Assembly (NCBI GenBank): GCA_022843145.1
Contig: JALHOF010000011.1
Location: forward strand, 1 to 64,000
Source: Hyphomicrobium sp.
Lineage (GTDB): Bacteria > Pseudomonadota > Alphaproteobacteria > Rhizobiales > Hyphomicrobiaceae
Direction of reading: 5' to 3'
DNA length: 64,000 nucleotides
Shown: piece by piece, positions 54,856-64,000 of the stretch
Layout: every line of letters starts with the position of its first letter
Numbering within the stretch: the first letter of the stretch is position 1
Translations under genes and position numbers: made by a program
Notes under the pieces: model-generated
What the model was told of the DNA's origin: nothing
Databases searched by the model: none
Seen by the model: only the letters and a program-made list of their open reading frames with translations

Positions 54856-56031
54856 TCAAACCCCGATCAGTTCCCGTCCTATCAGCCAGCGGCGGATTTC
54901 GCTGGTGCCGGCGCCGATCTCGTAGAGCTTGGCGTCGCGGAGGAGGCGGCCGGCAGCGGTGTCGTTGACGTAGCCCATGCCGCCCATGAGTTGGATGGCA
55001 TCGAGCGCGAGCATGGTCGCTGTCTCGGCAGCGAGGAGAATGGCGCCGGCCGCGTCTTGCCTCGTGGTCTCGCCGCGGTCGCAAGCCCGCGCCACGGCAT
55101 AGACGTAGGCGCGCGCCGCATTCAGCGACACGTACATGTCGGCGATCTTGCCTTGAACGAGCTGGAAACTGCCGACGGGCTGACCAAACTGCTTTCGCTC
55201 GCGCACATAGGGCAGCGCGAGGTCTAGCGCCGCCTGTCCGATGCCGAGCGGACCAGCGGCTAGCACCACGCGCTCGTAGTCGAGGCCGCTCATAAGCACT
55301 TCGACGCCGCGCCCGACCTCGCCGAGCACGTTGGATGCCGGCACCGCGCAATCCTCGAACACGACCTCGCCGGTGGCGGACCCGCGCATGCCGAGCTTGT
55401 CGAGTTTCTGGGCGACGCGAAAGCCCGGTGTCGCGGTCTCGACGATGAAGGCGGTCATGCCACGCGCGCCAGCCGCGGGATCGGTCTTGGCATAGACGAC
55501 GAGGACGTCGCCGCCGGGGCCGTTGGTGATCCACATCTTGGCGCCGTTCAGAATGTAGCGATCGCCCTGCCTCTCAGCCCGGAGCCGCATCGAGACGACA
55601 TCCGACCCAGCCTCCGCCTCGCTCATCGCCAGCCCGCCCAGGGTGTCGCCCGCGATCAGGCCGGGCAAATACCGCGCCTTCTGCGCGTCGGTGCCGTGGC
55701 GGCGGATCTGATTGATGCACAGGTTGGAATGCGCGCCGTAGGACAGCGCCACCGAGCCCGACGCGCGCGAGAGCTCTTCCATCGCCACGCAATGGGCGAG
55801 ATAGCCGAGGCCGGATCCGCCCCATTGCTCTTCGACGGTGATGCCGTGCAGGCCAAGCGCGCCCAGCCTGGGCCAGAGATCGCGCGGGAACGTGTCCGTG
55901 CGGTCTATGCCGGCCGCGCGCGGCGCGATTTCGGCTGCCGCGAACGCCCGCACTATATCGCGTAGCCGGTCGATATCCTCTCCGAGCCCGTGGTCGAGTA
56001 CGGCTGTGCTGTCATCCTGACGGGAGCCCAT
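54856..56031 (-). CDS. ivd: Isovaleryl-CoA dehydrogenase-like acyl-CoA dehydrogenase
   Basis: A 391-residue FAD acyl-CoA dehydrogenase of the isovaleryl-CoA group (leucine breakdown). Visible: [60 protein letters not shown], and the glutamate of [16 protein letters not shown], the catalytic base position used by isovaleryl-CoA dehydrogenases. The C-terminus [20 protein letters not shown] is typical. No other leucine-catabolic genes adjoin it, so substrate is by similarity. The ATG at 56031 is preferred; the frame extends six codons. Confidence 0.88.
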   Translation of the reverse strand: MGSRQDDSTAVLDHGLGEDIDRLRDIVRAFAAAEIAPRAAGIDRTDTFPRDLWPRLGALGLHGITVEEQWGGSGLGYLAHCVAMEELSRASGSVALSYGAHSNLCINQIRRHGTDAQKARYLPGLIAGDTLGGLAMSEAEAGSDVVSMRLRAERQGDRYILNGAKMWITNGPGGDVLVVYAKTDPAAGARGMTAFIVETATPGFRVAQKLDKLGMRGSATGEVVFEDCAVPASNVLGEVGRGVEVLMSGLDYERVVLAAGPLGIGQAALDLALPYVRERKQFGQPVGSFQLVQGKIADMYVSLNAARAYVYAVARACDRGETTRQDAAGAILLAAETATMLALDAIQLMGGMGYVNDTAAGRLLRDAKLYEIGAGTSEIRRWLIGRELIGV

Positions 56032-56197
56032 GCGCGCCACCTCCTGCAACGGCCAAGCGTGCCGCCCCGGTCACGCTCGGGACTCGAGAATCATATCCTG
56101 ATGCATCGTGCCGGTGACGTACCTCTTCCGATATACGGGTCTGGCCGCTACTTGTCAGGAGAGCCACCGCGTCCATGCCCGCAATCCAAGGCCAAAC

Positions 56198-56683
56198 ATG
56201 ACCGAATTTCCGTCCAGCGCCGAAAGCCGCCCGTCGCCGTTTCCATACCCGCCGTTCCTGTTCGCCTCGGCGATGATCGCGGCTTGGCTGCTCGGCCGCG
56301 CCTACCCGCTGCCGTGGCCCGGGCTGGACGACACCCCGGCGCGTGTCATCGGGATCGGCTTCGGCGTGCTCGGCTTCGCGCTCATCCTGTGGGCGGCGTG
56401 GACGCTGCATCGCGGACGGACGACGATCATGCCGCACAAGCGGTCCGACCACCTCGTCACCGATGGCCCGTTCCGCTTCCGCCGCAATCCGATCTATCTC
56501 GGCGAGGCGTTCATGATGCTGGGCGCGGCGGAGATCGACAAGAATATATGGTTCGTGCTCCTTGTTCCCGTGTTCGCCGCAGCCGTGACGTGGCTCGCCA
56601 TCCTCCCGGAGGAGCGGCACCTCGAGGCCCGCTTCGGGGCGGCATGGCGGGAGTACAAGGCGAGCACACGGCGCTGGATTTGA
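56198..56683 (+). CDS. Isoprenylcysteine carboxyl methyltransferase-like membrane protein
   Basis: A 161-residue membrane protein of the ICMT/PEMT-like methyltransferase superfamily: three to four helices, with the SAM-site region HLVTDGPFRFRRNPIYLGEA and C-terminal ILPEERHLEARFGAAWREYK. Bacterial members methylate unknown small targets. The ATG at 56198 gives the usual length; the frame is open to 56108. It is divergent from the dehydrogenase and followed by the DUF4287 gene 33 bases on. Confidence 0.85.
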   Translation: MTEFPSSAESRPSPFPYPPFLFASAMIAAWLLGRAYPLPWPGLDDTPARVIGIGFGVLGFALILWAAWTLHRGRTTIMPHKRSDHLVTDGPFRFRRNPIYLGEAFMMLGAAEIDKNIWFVLLVPVFAAAVTWLAILPEERHLEARFGAAWREYKASTRRWI

Positions 56684-56716
56684 TATTGGGAGCGCAAACA
56701 GAACGAGCGCGAGATC

Positions 56717-57433
56717 ATGAGCAGCGACTATGCCGAGAAGGAGCGTGAGTTCCTCGACACGCTCGCGGCGGATACCGGACGCGATCTCGACGGCTGGATG
56801 GCGGCCATCGCCGGGACGGGATTGACGCACCGCGACGACATCATCGATTGGCTGCGTCAGCGCCGCTTCACGTTCGACCGCGCGTCCTGGCTGGAACGGA
56901 TCCACAACAACGGCGGCCGGCCGATCTACGCCGATCGGCCCGATCTCAAGACATTGGTGGCGGGAACATCCGAGCCGCCAGCCAAAGTGCAGCGTCCGGC
57001 CGTCGCGTCCCAGCCAAGCGCACCGCCGGCTCCCGTGCGGCAGGCGGCCTCACCATCTCCCGAACGCTCGACCGACGCCCTAGGGCTCGAAGCGCTGCTG
57101 GCTAAAGGAAAGGCGTTCCGGCCGCTGGCGCAACACCTGTTGAAAGCGATCGAGACGGCGCACCCGGGCGTGGCGGCGTCGGCCCGCGGCGCGCTCATCG
57201 TACTCGGGCTGCCGGTCGAATTCGCGGTGCTGGCCGTCAGCGCCAAGGACGTCAAACTCGGCCTCGCGATGGGGGACGCGGCGACCCGCCCGGGGCTTGA
57301 AACCGCGCGCATCACGAGCGCCCCACCGACCGTCACGCATATGGTCACACTCACCGACGTTCGCCGGATCGACGCCGCGTTACTGGCCTACATCGCAGAG
57401 GCGGCGGCGCGGGCCCGGCCGCCGCCCGCTTGA
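56717..57433 (+). CDS. DUF4287-DUF5655 protein
   Basis: A 238-residue two-domain protein. The N-terminal DUF4287 has EKEREFLDTLAADTGRDLDG, WMAAIAGTGLTHRDDIIDWL; a proline/alanine linker (about residues 85-115) leads to a DUF5655-like C-terminal domain (RPLAQHLLKAIETAHPG to LTDVRRIDAALLAYIAEAA). Neither domain has a known activity. It starts 33 bases after the ICMT-like gene and may share its transcript. Confidence 0.78.
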   Translation: MSSDYAEKEREFLDTLAADTGRDLDGWMAAIAGTGLTHRDDIIDWLRQRRFTFDRASWLERIHNNGGRPIYADRPDLKTLVAGTSEPPAKVQRPAVASQPSAPPAPVRQAASPSPERSTDALGLEALLAKGKAFRPLAQHLLKAIETAHPGVAASARGALIVLGLPVEFAVLAVSAKDVKLGLAMGDAATRPGLETARITSAPPTVTHMVTLTDVRRIDAALLAYIAEAAARARPPPA

Positions 57434-57556
57434 CGCCCGACGACCGTGCGAAGCGATCGCAACAGGCACGGCAAGGGACATCCGCTCATGATCCGCGCGC
57501 CGAACATTGATTTGCCTTGATCCGAACGCTATCTGCCCGGAGCGGAGGACGTCGAC

Positions 57557-58924
57557 ATGCGGATTTTCTCGAGGGTTTACATACTCCCGTACGTGGCGGT
57601 CGCCGCGGCAGTACTGGTGCCCGCGACACTGCTGCCCGCGACGCTGGCGCAAGCACAAACGGCATCGCGCGACGGTATCGCCGATCTCTTGACCCGAGCG
57701 GGCGAGAGCGCCGCCAAACTGGCGCAGGGAACGACGCAGCCGGCACAGCGCGCCGCGCCATCGGCAAAACTCGCACCCGATCAGCCCTCTGCACCCGAGA
57801 GCAAGGACCCGCGCGAGGGCGAAGAGACCTATGAACAGGCGCGCCGGCTCATGGGCGCGATCGACGCCGTGTTGCAGGACACCGCGCAGCAGCGATCTGA
57901 ATCGAAGAAGCTGCCGGGCAAGGACGAGTTCGTCATCACACCGTTGTGGACGGAAACCCGCGAGGACCGCGACCGGAAGGTTCGCAGCCTACTCGATAGC
58001 GCGCTCGGTATCGTGACCGACGTCCCGGTCGTCGACGTCCAGAAGAAGGTCGAGGGGCTGAGGAAGAATATCCGCGAGCTCGAGGATCAGATCGTCAAGT
58101 ACAAGGAGAAGCAGCTCGTCGCTCCCAAGGACGGCATGCTGCCTGGCGTGCTGACCGATACAGTCGCGAGTTTGACGACGTCGATCGAGGACGCGCAAAA
58201 GCGGATCGAGGGCAACCGGACCGAGATCAAGACGGCCAAGACCGAGATCCAGCAGGCGCTGCAGAAATCGGGCGTTCAGCTCGGGCCGGAGCAGGTCGAT
58301 CTCTTGCTCGACAGTGTTTTGTCAGGCGACCTGGTGCGGCTCGCGGCCGTGTTCAACGCCGCCAAGTTGATCGACGGTCAGCTTGCCAAGTTGATGGCGG
58401 CGTCTGGCGACAACATGAACGCAGCGCGAAAGTACTTCGCCATGCACGCGGCATTGTTCGCCATGCTGGTCCATGCGCAGGATTCGACCATCGCCAAGAT
58501 CGACACGCAGTACATGCCGCGCCTCGACGCGATCCTGAAGGACGTCGCGGCGGCGCGGCAGAAGACCAACGACCTGATGCGGGCAGAGAACCGGCCGGAC
58601 CAGAAGCGAGCGCTCGACGCCAACCGCGACAGCCAGAAGATCGCCGAGGACGCCGCCAAGGGATATCGGCGCTACCTTCAGCAACAGCGGGAACAAATCG
58701 CCAAGGCGCGGTCGCGGGCGACGCATGACCTGAAAATCGCGGACAACACCTTCGAGACCGTCGAAGCCAGCTTCCAGCTCAGGAACCTGATGCGCGAAGG
58801 CTCATCGTCGTTCGAGGCCCTGCAGAAGCTCGAAGCCCCGACGTTCGACCAGATCTTCAAGAACGAGGAGCTGCGGCGCGAGTTCGAGAACTTGACGCGG
58901 AAGCTCGACGCGCCGACGAGTTGA
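57557..58924 (+). CDS. Exported coiled-coil protein, unknown function
   Basis: A 455-residue protein with a signal peptide (YVAVAAAVLVPATLLPATLA, cut near residue 34). The mature chain is nearly all charged helix: KKVEGLRKNIRELEDQIVKY, then EDAQKRIEGNRTEIKTAKTE and YRRYLQQQREQIAKARSRAT suggest long coiled coils, interrupted by a more hydrophobic stretch near residues 265-310. There are no cysteines apparent. RBS GCGGAGGA precedes the ATG. No family recognised; a periplasmic scaffold or stress protein is possible. Confidence 0.7.
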   Translation: MRIFSRVYILPYVAVAAAVLVPATLLPATLAQAQTASRDGIADLLTRAGESAAKLAQGTTQPAQRAAPSAKLAPDQPSAPESKDPREGEETYEQARRLMGAIDAVLQDTAQQRSESKKLPGKDEFVITPLWTETREDRDRKVRSLLDSALGIVTDVPVVDVQKKVEGLRKNIRELEDQIVKYKEKQLVAPKDGMLPGVLTDTVASLTTSIEDAQKRIEGNRTEIKTAKTEIQQALQKSGVQLGPEQVDLLLDSVLSGDLVRLAAVFNAAKLIDGQLAKLMAASGDNMNAARKYFAMHAALFAMLVHAQDSTIAKIDTQYMPRLDAILKDVAAARQKTNDLMRAENRPDQKRALDANRDSQKIAEDAAKGYRRYLQQQREQIAKARSRATHDLKIADNTFETVEASFQLRNLMREGSSSFEALQKLEAPTFDQIFKNEELRREFENLTRKLDAPTS

Positions 58925-59010
58925 TCCAGCCATCGATCACCGCAGTGTGACCGCACCCCGCCCGGGTTAGTCGTTGCCGCGCGGCGGCGGTGTCATGCTA
59001 GACTGACGGA

Positions 59011-59874
59011 ATGCTTTGCTCCGTCCGCTCACGCCGTCTCCCCGCACACCGCCGTCAAACCGCCGCTCAAAGTGGATCGCCGCGGGCTGGGCTCATCTGT
59101 TGTATGGCGGCCATTCTTGCCATCTCGGCCGGTCAACCTGCGGTGTCTGCCGACATCTCGGCCCGCGAGATCGCTTCGCGGCTCGTGGACGCTCGAACGG
59201 ATTCGCCTCTCGACCTGACCGGCCGCGATCTGGCCCGGCTCGATCTCTCGGGGCTCGACTTCAAGGCCGCGCGGCTCACGGGTGCCAATCTGTTCGGGGC
59301 CGACCTTTCGGGCGCGAACCTGCGCGGCGCAAATCTCGCGGGCGCACTGCTCGATCGCATCACGATGGTCTCGACGAGGTTCGACGATGCCGATCTGACG
59401 GGCGCGAGCCTGCTCAGGCCGAGCGGCTTCTCGACGCTGGCCTCGAACGCGGACGAGGCGTCGACGTTTGCGGGCGCGCGATTGTCGCGTGCGAAAATCT
59501 TCGGCCGATTCCATCGGGTCGACCTCACCCGCGCGGATCTGACCGACGCGACACTCGCACCATTCGGCAAGACCGGATTCATCGAGCACATCTGGCGCAC
59601 GGAGTTTCTCGGCGCGAAGCTCGATGGCGCGACGCTGGTCCGCGCCGATCTCGGATATGTGCTGTTGTCGTATGCCTCGCTAAAGGGCGCGAACCTTTCG
59701 GGTGCGAGCCTCGCAAAGGCCGATCTCACCGGGGCCGACTTCACCGGCGCGAACTTGACCGGCGCGGATCTGACCGAAGCGGACGTCGGCGGCGCGGTCT
59801 TCACCGGCGCAATCGGCCTCGACACTGTGAAGGGGTGGGACAAGACGCTCAATACGGCGGGCGCAATCCGCTGA
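59011..59874 (+). CDS. Exported pentapeptide-repeat protein
   Basis: A 287-residue protein with a signal-like hydrophobic segment at about residues 27-47 (ICCMAAILAISAGQPAVSA) and two blocks of A(D/N)LxX pentapeptide repeats: residues ~70-130 (ANLFGADLSGANLRGANLAG) and ~205-270 (ANLSGASLAKADLTGADFTG). Such repeats form a four-sided beta helix; the cytoplasmic gyrase-protecting types lack a signal, so an envelope role is more likely here. The basic n-region before the signal is long. It converges on the CorA-like gene. Confidence 0.82.
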   Translation: MLCSVRSRRLPAHRRQTAAQSGSPRAGLICCMAAILAISAGQPAVSADISAREIASRLVDARTDSPLDLTGRDLARLDLSGLDFKAARLTGANLFGADLSGANLRGANLAGALLDRITMVSTRFDDADLTGASLLRPSGFSTLASNADEASTFAGARLSRAKIFGRFHRVDLTRADLTDATLAPFGKTGFIEHIWRTEFLGAKLDGATLVRADLGYVLLSYASLKGANLSGASLAKADLTGADFTGANLTGADLTEADVGGAVFTGAIGLDTVKGWDKTLNTAGAIR

Positions 59875-59917
59875 TGCGGCGCGATCCGCGTGCCGACCGA
59901 AGGAAGGCGCACCACCC

Positions 59918-61561
59918 CTACTTGCCCGGAAACCAGACCTGCCAGAACGACCGGAATTTCTCGCCCGTCGTCAGGGTATCGTCAGCCAGCGCATCGAGCC
60001 ATTCCGACAGCCGCTTTGACTTCGAGACGGTCATAATGGTCAGGATGATCGTCGGCACGAAGACGGCGAGGAACGCGACCGTCCGCCACCATGTCGCCTG
60101 ATCGGACCACGAGAACAGGTTCATACCGAGAAAGCCGGTGGTGATCGTCCCGATCAGCCCGAGGATGGTGACGACGGTCAGCCGCACGACGGTATCGTTC
60201 TGTCGTCGCATCGCCTCGACCTCGAGGAAATTGCCCATATCCTGCAATTCCTCGCGCACTTCGTCATAGAGCGGGTCGAGTTCGAGCTGCCCGCGCGTCA
60301 TCGAAAACAGCTCGCGCGCCTGCGCGTGGTTCGAGATCTCGTGGAACCAGTAGCGGTGTTCGAAGCGCAGGAAGTTCTCAAGCGTGTTGCGGATGGCGCG
60401 GCGGAAGGTGCGATTTGCGTCGGGATCGGTGATATCCAGGCGGCTGACGATGGCGACCAGCCGGTCCGAGAACATCCTGAGCGACGCCTTCTGGAAATGC
60501 GCGATCAGAAACAGCAAGAAGTGCTGATGGCGGAAGCGGCTGAGAACACCGCCGTCCGCGCCGTTGAAGAAGCCGTCACCCGCCTCGCCGAGCACGATCA
60601 GCGTATGGCCGGTGGTCATGAATCGGGTCCCATAGGCAGCACCCGGCTGCAGGTCGCAGTAGCGATCGTAGCAGTGCTTCGCCTCGAAGTCGGCGAGGTA
60701 GTGGTCGGAATACGGGAGTTCGTCGGAATCGCCGGGGGCACTGCCGATAGCAAGACGGATGAGATCGGGCCGTGACAAGGCGCTCGCGTTCTCCATCGCC
60801 AGGAACACCATGTAAGGCATCCGGTAGTACTCGAGCTGGCGGTAGCGGATCGGTCCATGCCGGTCGCTGTGGTGCAGCACGAGCGGAGACAGCAGATACT
60901 CCCAGTGCGACGCGACGGCCGGCGCCCGGTGCTGGCACACGAAGCCGAGGTATTTGTCCTTTTTCTCGTAGTCCGAGACCGACTTGACCGACCCATCGGC
61001 GCCGAGCCACTCGACCTTGTAAGGGCAATGTCCGCCCTGCCCGTCCGCCTCCCAGTAGGCCGGATAAGCGCGGCCGAAGCGGAACAGCACATCCTGCGCG
61101 ACGTCGAACGGCAGATCGTTGGCCGTGACCTCGAACGCCAGAAGCGCCACGTCGATATCGAAGAAGAAATAGAGGTCGATGTGGACGACGTCGAGCAGGA
61201 CCGGCGTGCTGCCGGGCTCCAGCGTCAGCCGCACCTTTGGGATATCGGTCCGCCGCATGACGGTGATCGGGCTTTCGCCGTAGGTGCGGCCGACGACCTT
61301 GCCGAGACCTTGGCCATAGAGGAAGCGTTGCACGGGCGGCAGGAAGGTCACGAACTCGCTGTAATGCCGCGCCTGAAATTCAGACGGATCGCCGAACTCG
61401 TCGTCGACCTCGCGCCAGGGATTTTCGGGCGACGGGGTCTGCAACTGCTCCCAGTGGTTCTCGATCGGCGCATCCTCGTCGAGCGGAAGCAGATAGACCG
61501 GCCACAACAGGATCTGCCGGAGGTTCTTGACCTGCTTTTCGGCGGAAGAGGCGGCGGGCAT
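59918..61561 (-). CDS. CorA-like membrane transporter with long N-terminal domain
   Basis: A 547-residue protein. The C-terminus has two membrane helices with the CorA signature: VVRLTVVTILGLIGTITTGF, GMN at about residue 480, then WWRTVAFLAVFVPTIILTIM. The cytoplasmic part is about 450 residues, longer than classical CorA, with helical RGQLELDPLYDEVREELQDM before the pore. CorA-type proteins carry Mg2+ or other divalent cations. It lies 137 bases downstream of mgtE on the same strand, so the two may form a divalent-cation unit. The ATG at 61561 is used; the longer open frame is an mgtE shadow. Confidence 0.8.
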   Translation of the reverse strand: MPAASSAEKQVKNLRQILLWPVYLLPLDEDAPIENHWEQLQTPSPENPWREVDDEFGDPSEFQARHYSEFVTFLPPVQRFLYGQGLGKVVGRTYGESPITVMRRTDIPKVRLTLEPGSTPVLLDVVHIDLYFFFDIDVALLAFEVTANDLPFDVAQDVLFRFGRAYPAYWEADGQGGHCPYKVEWLGADGSVKSVSDYEKKDKYLGFVCQHRAPAVASHWEYLLSPLVLHHSDRHGPIRYRQLEYYRMPYMVFLAMENASALSRPDLIRLAIGSAPGDSDELPYSDHYLADFEAKHCYDRYCDLQPGAAYGTRFMTTGHTLIVLGEAGDGFFNGADGGVLSRFRHQHFLLFLIAHFQKASLRMFSDRLVAIVSRLDITDPDANRTFRRAIRNTLENFLRFEHRYWFHEISNHAQARELFSMTRGQLELDPLYDEVREELQDMGNFLEVEAMRRQNDTVVRLTVVTILGLIGTITTGFLGMNLFSWSDQATWWRTVAFLAVFVPTIILTIMTVSKSKRLSEWLDALADDTLTTGEKFRSFWQVWFPGK

Positions 61562-61698
61562 GGCGCATTCCTGGGCGGTATCGCGATTGCGGCGAGGGGA
61601 GCGGCGAAAGAGACAGTCCGTTGTATCCGACGCGAGCAAAGGTATTGCAACACGTCGAGGCCGCACATGTCCTTGGCCAAACCTTCCCGCTTTTGCGT

Positions 61699-63078
61699 CT
61701 AGAACAACAGCAGGGCGGCGAGCCCGAGGAAGGAAAAGAAGCCGACCACATCGGTAACGAAGGTGACGAAGACACCCGACGCGGGCGCCGGATCGAGCTC
61801 CATACGGTCCATGGCCAGCGGAATGAGGATGCCGGCGAGCGCCGCCGCGAACAGGTTGGCGATCATCGCGGCGGCGATCACTGCGCCGAGTTTGCCGGAA
61901 CCGAACCAGACGAAGACGATCGCAGCGAGGATCGACGACAACACCAGTCCGTTGACCAGCCCAACCAGCGCCTCGCGCGTGACGACCCGCGGCGCATTGA
62001 CCGCACCGAGCTTGCCCGTCGCCAGCGCCCGCACTGTCACGGTCATGGTCTGCGTCCCGGCATTGCCCCCCATCGACGCGACGACCGGCATCAGTACGGC
62101 GAGCGACACCATCTGCTCGATCGTGGCGTCGAACTGCTGGATGACGAGCGAGCCGAGCATAGCGGTGCCAAGATTGATGACGAGCCAAGGAATCCGGCTC
62201 CGCACCGTTTCCAGCACACTGTCGGCCAAGCTCTCGTCGCCGACGCCCGCGAGCTTCTTCATGTCCTCTTCGGCTTCTTCCTGGATGACGTCGACCACGT
62301 CGTCGACGGTCACCACGCCGACGAGCCGCTTGTCGGCGTCCACGACCGGAGCCGACATCAGGCCATAGCGCTCGAACTGGCGGGCCACGCCCTCCTGATC
62401 GGTGCTCGCGAGAACGACGTGTCGGTCCTCGTTCATGATCTTTTCGACGAGGACGTTTCGTTGCGCCCGCAGCAGGCGGGACAGCTCGACGCTGCCGAGC
62501 ACACGGAACGTCGGATCGACGACGAAAATCTCGGTGAATTGATCCGGCAGATCGTCGCTCTCGCGCATGTGGTCGATGACCTGCCCCACCGTCCAGAACG
62601 GGGCGACCGCGACGAAATCCGACTGCATCAGACGTCCGGCCGTATCCTCGGGGTACTCGAGGTTGCGTTCCAGCGCCTGACGGTCGGAGGTGGGGAGCTG
62701 ATCGAGGATCTCCTTCCGGTCGACGGCATCCAAGCTCTCGATCAGGTAGGCGGCGTCGTCGGTATCGAGTTCGATGGCGGCACGAGCCAGAAAATCGTTC
62801 GGCAACGCCTCGGTCAACTGGTCGCGAACGGTCTCGTCGAGTGCGGACAAAACCTCGAAATCGAACGCCGGACCCAGCGCCAGAATGAGACCGACGCGAT
62901 CATCGGGCGCGAGGAGTTCGATCACGTCCGCCATATCAGGAACGAGCAGTTCACCCGCCAACGCGCGAACCCGCTCCGCGTCCCCGCTGCGCAACGCCTC
63001 ACTCAGGCGCGGGACGAGTTCGCCGGCCTCGGGAAATTCGCTATCGGCGTTGTCGGGATGGACGTTTTCCGCGGACAC
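61699..63078 (-). CDS. mgtE: Magnesium transporter MgtE
   Basis: A 459-residue MgtE. The N-terminal helical superhelix domain (ALRSGDAERVRALAGELLVP, LIESLDAVDRKEILDQLP), two CBS domains (about 130-250) and a C-terminal five-helix pore with MPVVASMGGNAGTQTMTVTV, then PLAMDRMELDPAPASGVFVT are all visible. It is a Mg2+ channel gated by cytoplasmic Mg2+. The GTG at 63078 has GGAG at good spacing and gives the usual length; the frame continues to 63144. No magnesium riboswitch was recognised in the 288-bp upstream gap. Confidence 0.93.
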   Translation of the reverse strand: MSAENVHPDNADSEFPEAGELVPRLSEALRSGDAERVRALAGELLVPDMADVIELLAPDDRVGLILALGPAFDFEVLSALDETVRDQLTEALPNDFLARAAIELDTDDAAYLIESLDAVDRKEILDQLPTSDRQALERNLEYPEDTAGRLMQSDFVAVAPFWTVGQVIDHMRESDDLPDQFTEIFVVDPTFRVLGSVELSRLLRAQRNVLVEKIMNEDRHVVLASTDQEGVARQFERYGLMSAPVVDADKRLVGVVTVDDVVDVIQEEAEEDMKKLAGVGDESLADSVLETVRSRIPWLVINLGTAMLGSLVIQQFDATIEQMVSLAVLMPVVASMGGNAGTQTMTVTVRALATGKLGAVNAPRVVTREALVGLVNGLVLSSILAAIVFVWFGSGKLGAVIAAAMIANLFAAALAGILIPLAMDRMELDPAPASGVFVTFVTDVVGFFSFLGLAALLLF

Positions 63079-63366
63079 ATCAGCTCCGGAGTTCGAGACG
63101 GTTACCGCGACTTCGGCGGCGCATTCGCGAGCGGGATAGCACACGAATCCGTATGGTCGATCGATACCTTATGCGCCTCCGCGGCAACATTCGGTGCCGT
63201 AATGCCACATCGTCGGTTTCATACGCGCTTCGCCGCCATTTGGTCGGAAACACCGTATCGGGTATAACCCGACTGCTTCGCGCACCCACAGCTCCCGGTG
63301 CGCTGACACGCGGGCGCGTAAGTATGCGTGCGAGCCCAGATTGTGGAGCGTGGGGACCACCTCGCG

Positions 63367-64000
63367 ATGCGCGCGATGAAATTATTCAGCTCGAGACGGA
63401 CGCTTGCGGCCGTAATCGCCGCCTCTGCGGTTGTCTACGTCGCTCAGTCGCGGGACGCCACGGTACAGGCGCAGCAGGCCCAAGCCGCGCCGCCTCAGTC
63501 CGCGACAGCCGGACCCTCAGCCGCTGCGCCGGCCCCTAGCCGGCCTGCGCGATCTGATTCGTGCGCTGGCCGCACCGACGTCATCGGCGTTTCGCGCGTC
63601 GTCGAGATCAATACGGCGGGCGGACAGCTGTTCGGACAGCAGCAGTACAAGGACAACGATTTCCTGGCCGACGGCGAGGTCGTGCTCACGTTCGACGACG
63701 GCCCGTTGCGCCGCTATACCGTGCCGGTCCTGCAAGCGCTCGACGCTCATTGCACCAAAGCGACGTTCTTCGTTGTTGGCAGGATGGCCATCGCCGACCC
63801 GGAGCTGGTCCGCGAAACCGCCCGGCGTGGCCACACGATCGGGACCCATACGTGGTCGCATCGCAACCAGCGGACGCTGGGCCAGAGTGCGGCCAGAGGC
63901 GAGGTCGAACTCGCTATTTCGTCGGTGCGTAAAACGGCGGGCCAGCCGACCGCCCCGTTCTTCCGCTTTCCCTATCTCGCCGATAGCCGATACATGACCC
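63367..64000 (+). CDS. Polysaccharide deacetylase (NodB homology), 5' part
   Basis: The frame is open from the ATG at 63367 to the right edge (211 codons), so the gene is cut. It has an N-terminal signal segment (TLAAVIAASAVVYVAQS) and a proline/alanine linker, then the NodB domain: motif 1 VVLTFDDGPLRRY, FFVVGRMAIADPELVRETAR, motif 2 GTHTWSHRNQ with the two histidines, and motif 3 FFRFPYLADSRY. Such enzymes remove acetyl groups from chitin-like or peptidoglycan sugars in the envelope. It is divergent from mgtE. Confidence 0.9.
   Translation, partial: MRAMKLFSSRRTLAAVIAASAVVYVAQSRDATVQAQQAQAAPPQSATAGPSAAAPAPSRPARSDSCAGRTDVIGVSRVVEINTAGGQLFGQQQYKDNDFLADGEVVLTFDDGPLRRYTVPVLQALDAHCTKATFFVVGRMAIADPELVRETARRGHTIGTHTWSHRNQRTLGQSAARGEVELAISSVRKTAGQPTAPFFRFPYLADSRYMT

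Noticed and set aside
61621-63267. A 548-codon open frame opposite mgtE.
   Set aside because: Shadow; His/Asp/Arg-rich with no domain, while mgtE is complete on the other strand.
63079-63366. Magnesium riboswitch upstream of mgtE.
   Set aside because: No M-box-like conserved segments or long hairpin array could be recognised in the gap.

Overview
The window is an ordinary, densely coded stretch of a high-GC alphaproteobacterial chromosome. Gene content points to Hyphomicrobiales (Rhizobiales): a Calvin-cycle cluster with CbbR, betaine-lipid genes btaAB, GatCAB, an ATCase paired with a degenerate dihydroorotase, and many small families common in that order (Sel1, DUF599, DUF6064, HPP). The genus cannot be fixed from the sequence alone. 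There is no phage, no complete IS and no CRISPR array. About 74 protein genes (two cut by the window edges) and one tRNA-Ser(GCU) can be supported.

Left edge to 5.3 kb: the operon fbp-prk-tkt-gap on the minus strand, with cbbR divergent. Phosphoribulokinase marks CO2 fixation; RuBisCO is not in the window and would be expected off the left edge. 5.3-14.3 kb: an outer-membrane barrel-like protein, a truncated globin, an XdhC-like protein, a LysR/pirin/isochorismatase-hydrolase module, L-serine dehydratase, a Tat-exported aldo/keto reductase and a DUF6064 membrane protein. 14.4-19.6 kb: tRNA-Ser, small exported proteins and lipoproteins, a GT39-like glycosyltransferase and a quinone oxidoreductase.

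19.7-24.0 kb is a lipid-remodelling block: dedA, diacylglycerol kinase, btaB, btaA and a second dedA. BtaA uses diacylglycerol to make a phosphorus-free betaine lipid. The kinase would return the same diacylglycerol to phosphatidate, and DedA proteins are linked to lipid-carrier recycling across the membrane. 24-33.5 kb: HPP protein, gatB, folD, a DUF1353 lipoprotein, and a translationally coupled run gatC-gatA-chorismate mutase-rhodanese with a related membrane-anchored rhodanese nearby. A 35-bp tandem repeat followed by a strong hairpin lies upstream of gatC.

33.5-43 kb: an MFS-like/aminopropyltransferase fusion, a UPF0173 hydrolase, ruvX, a chromosomal PcfJ-like protein, DUF599, an AraC/MarR divergent pair and AidB-type acyl-CoA dehydrogenase. 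43-48 kb: pyrB overlaps a dihydroorotase-like gene that has lost its metal ligands. Between it and plsY-dprA sits a small toxin-antitoxin islet flanked by a 77-bp direct duplication of the pyrC 3' end; this is the clearest sign of insertion in the window. 48-57.5 kb: topA-rnr, then an AT-richer patch holding an unknown ORF, an acyl-CoA dehydrogenase 3' remnant and a DUF1398 gene, then isovaleryl-CoA dehydrogenase, an ICMT-like methyltransferase and a DUF4287/DUF5655 protein. 57.5-64 kb: an exported coiled-coil protein, a pentapeptide-repeat protein, a CorA-like transporter downstream of mgtE, and the 5' part of a polysaccharide deacetylase cut by the right edge.
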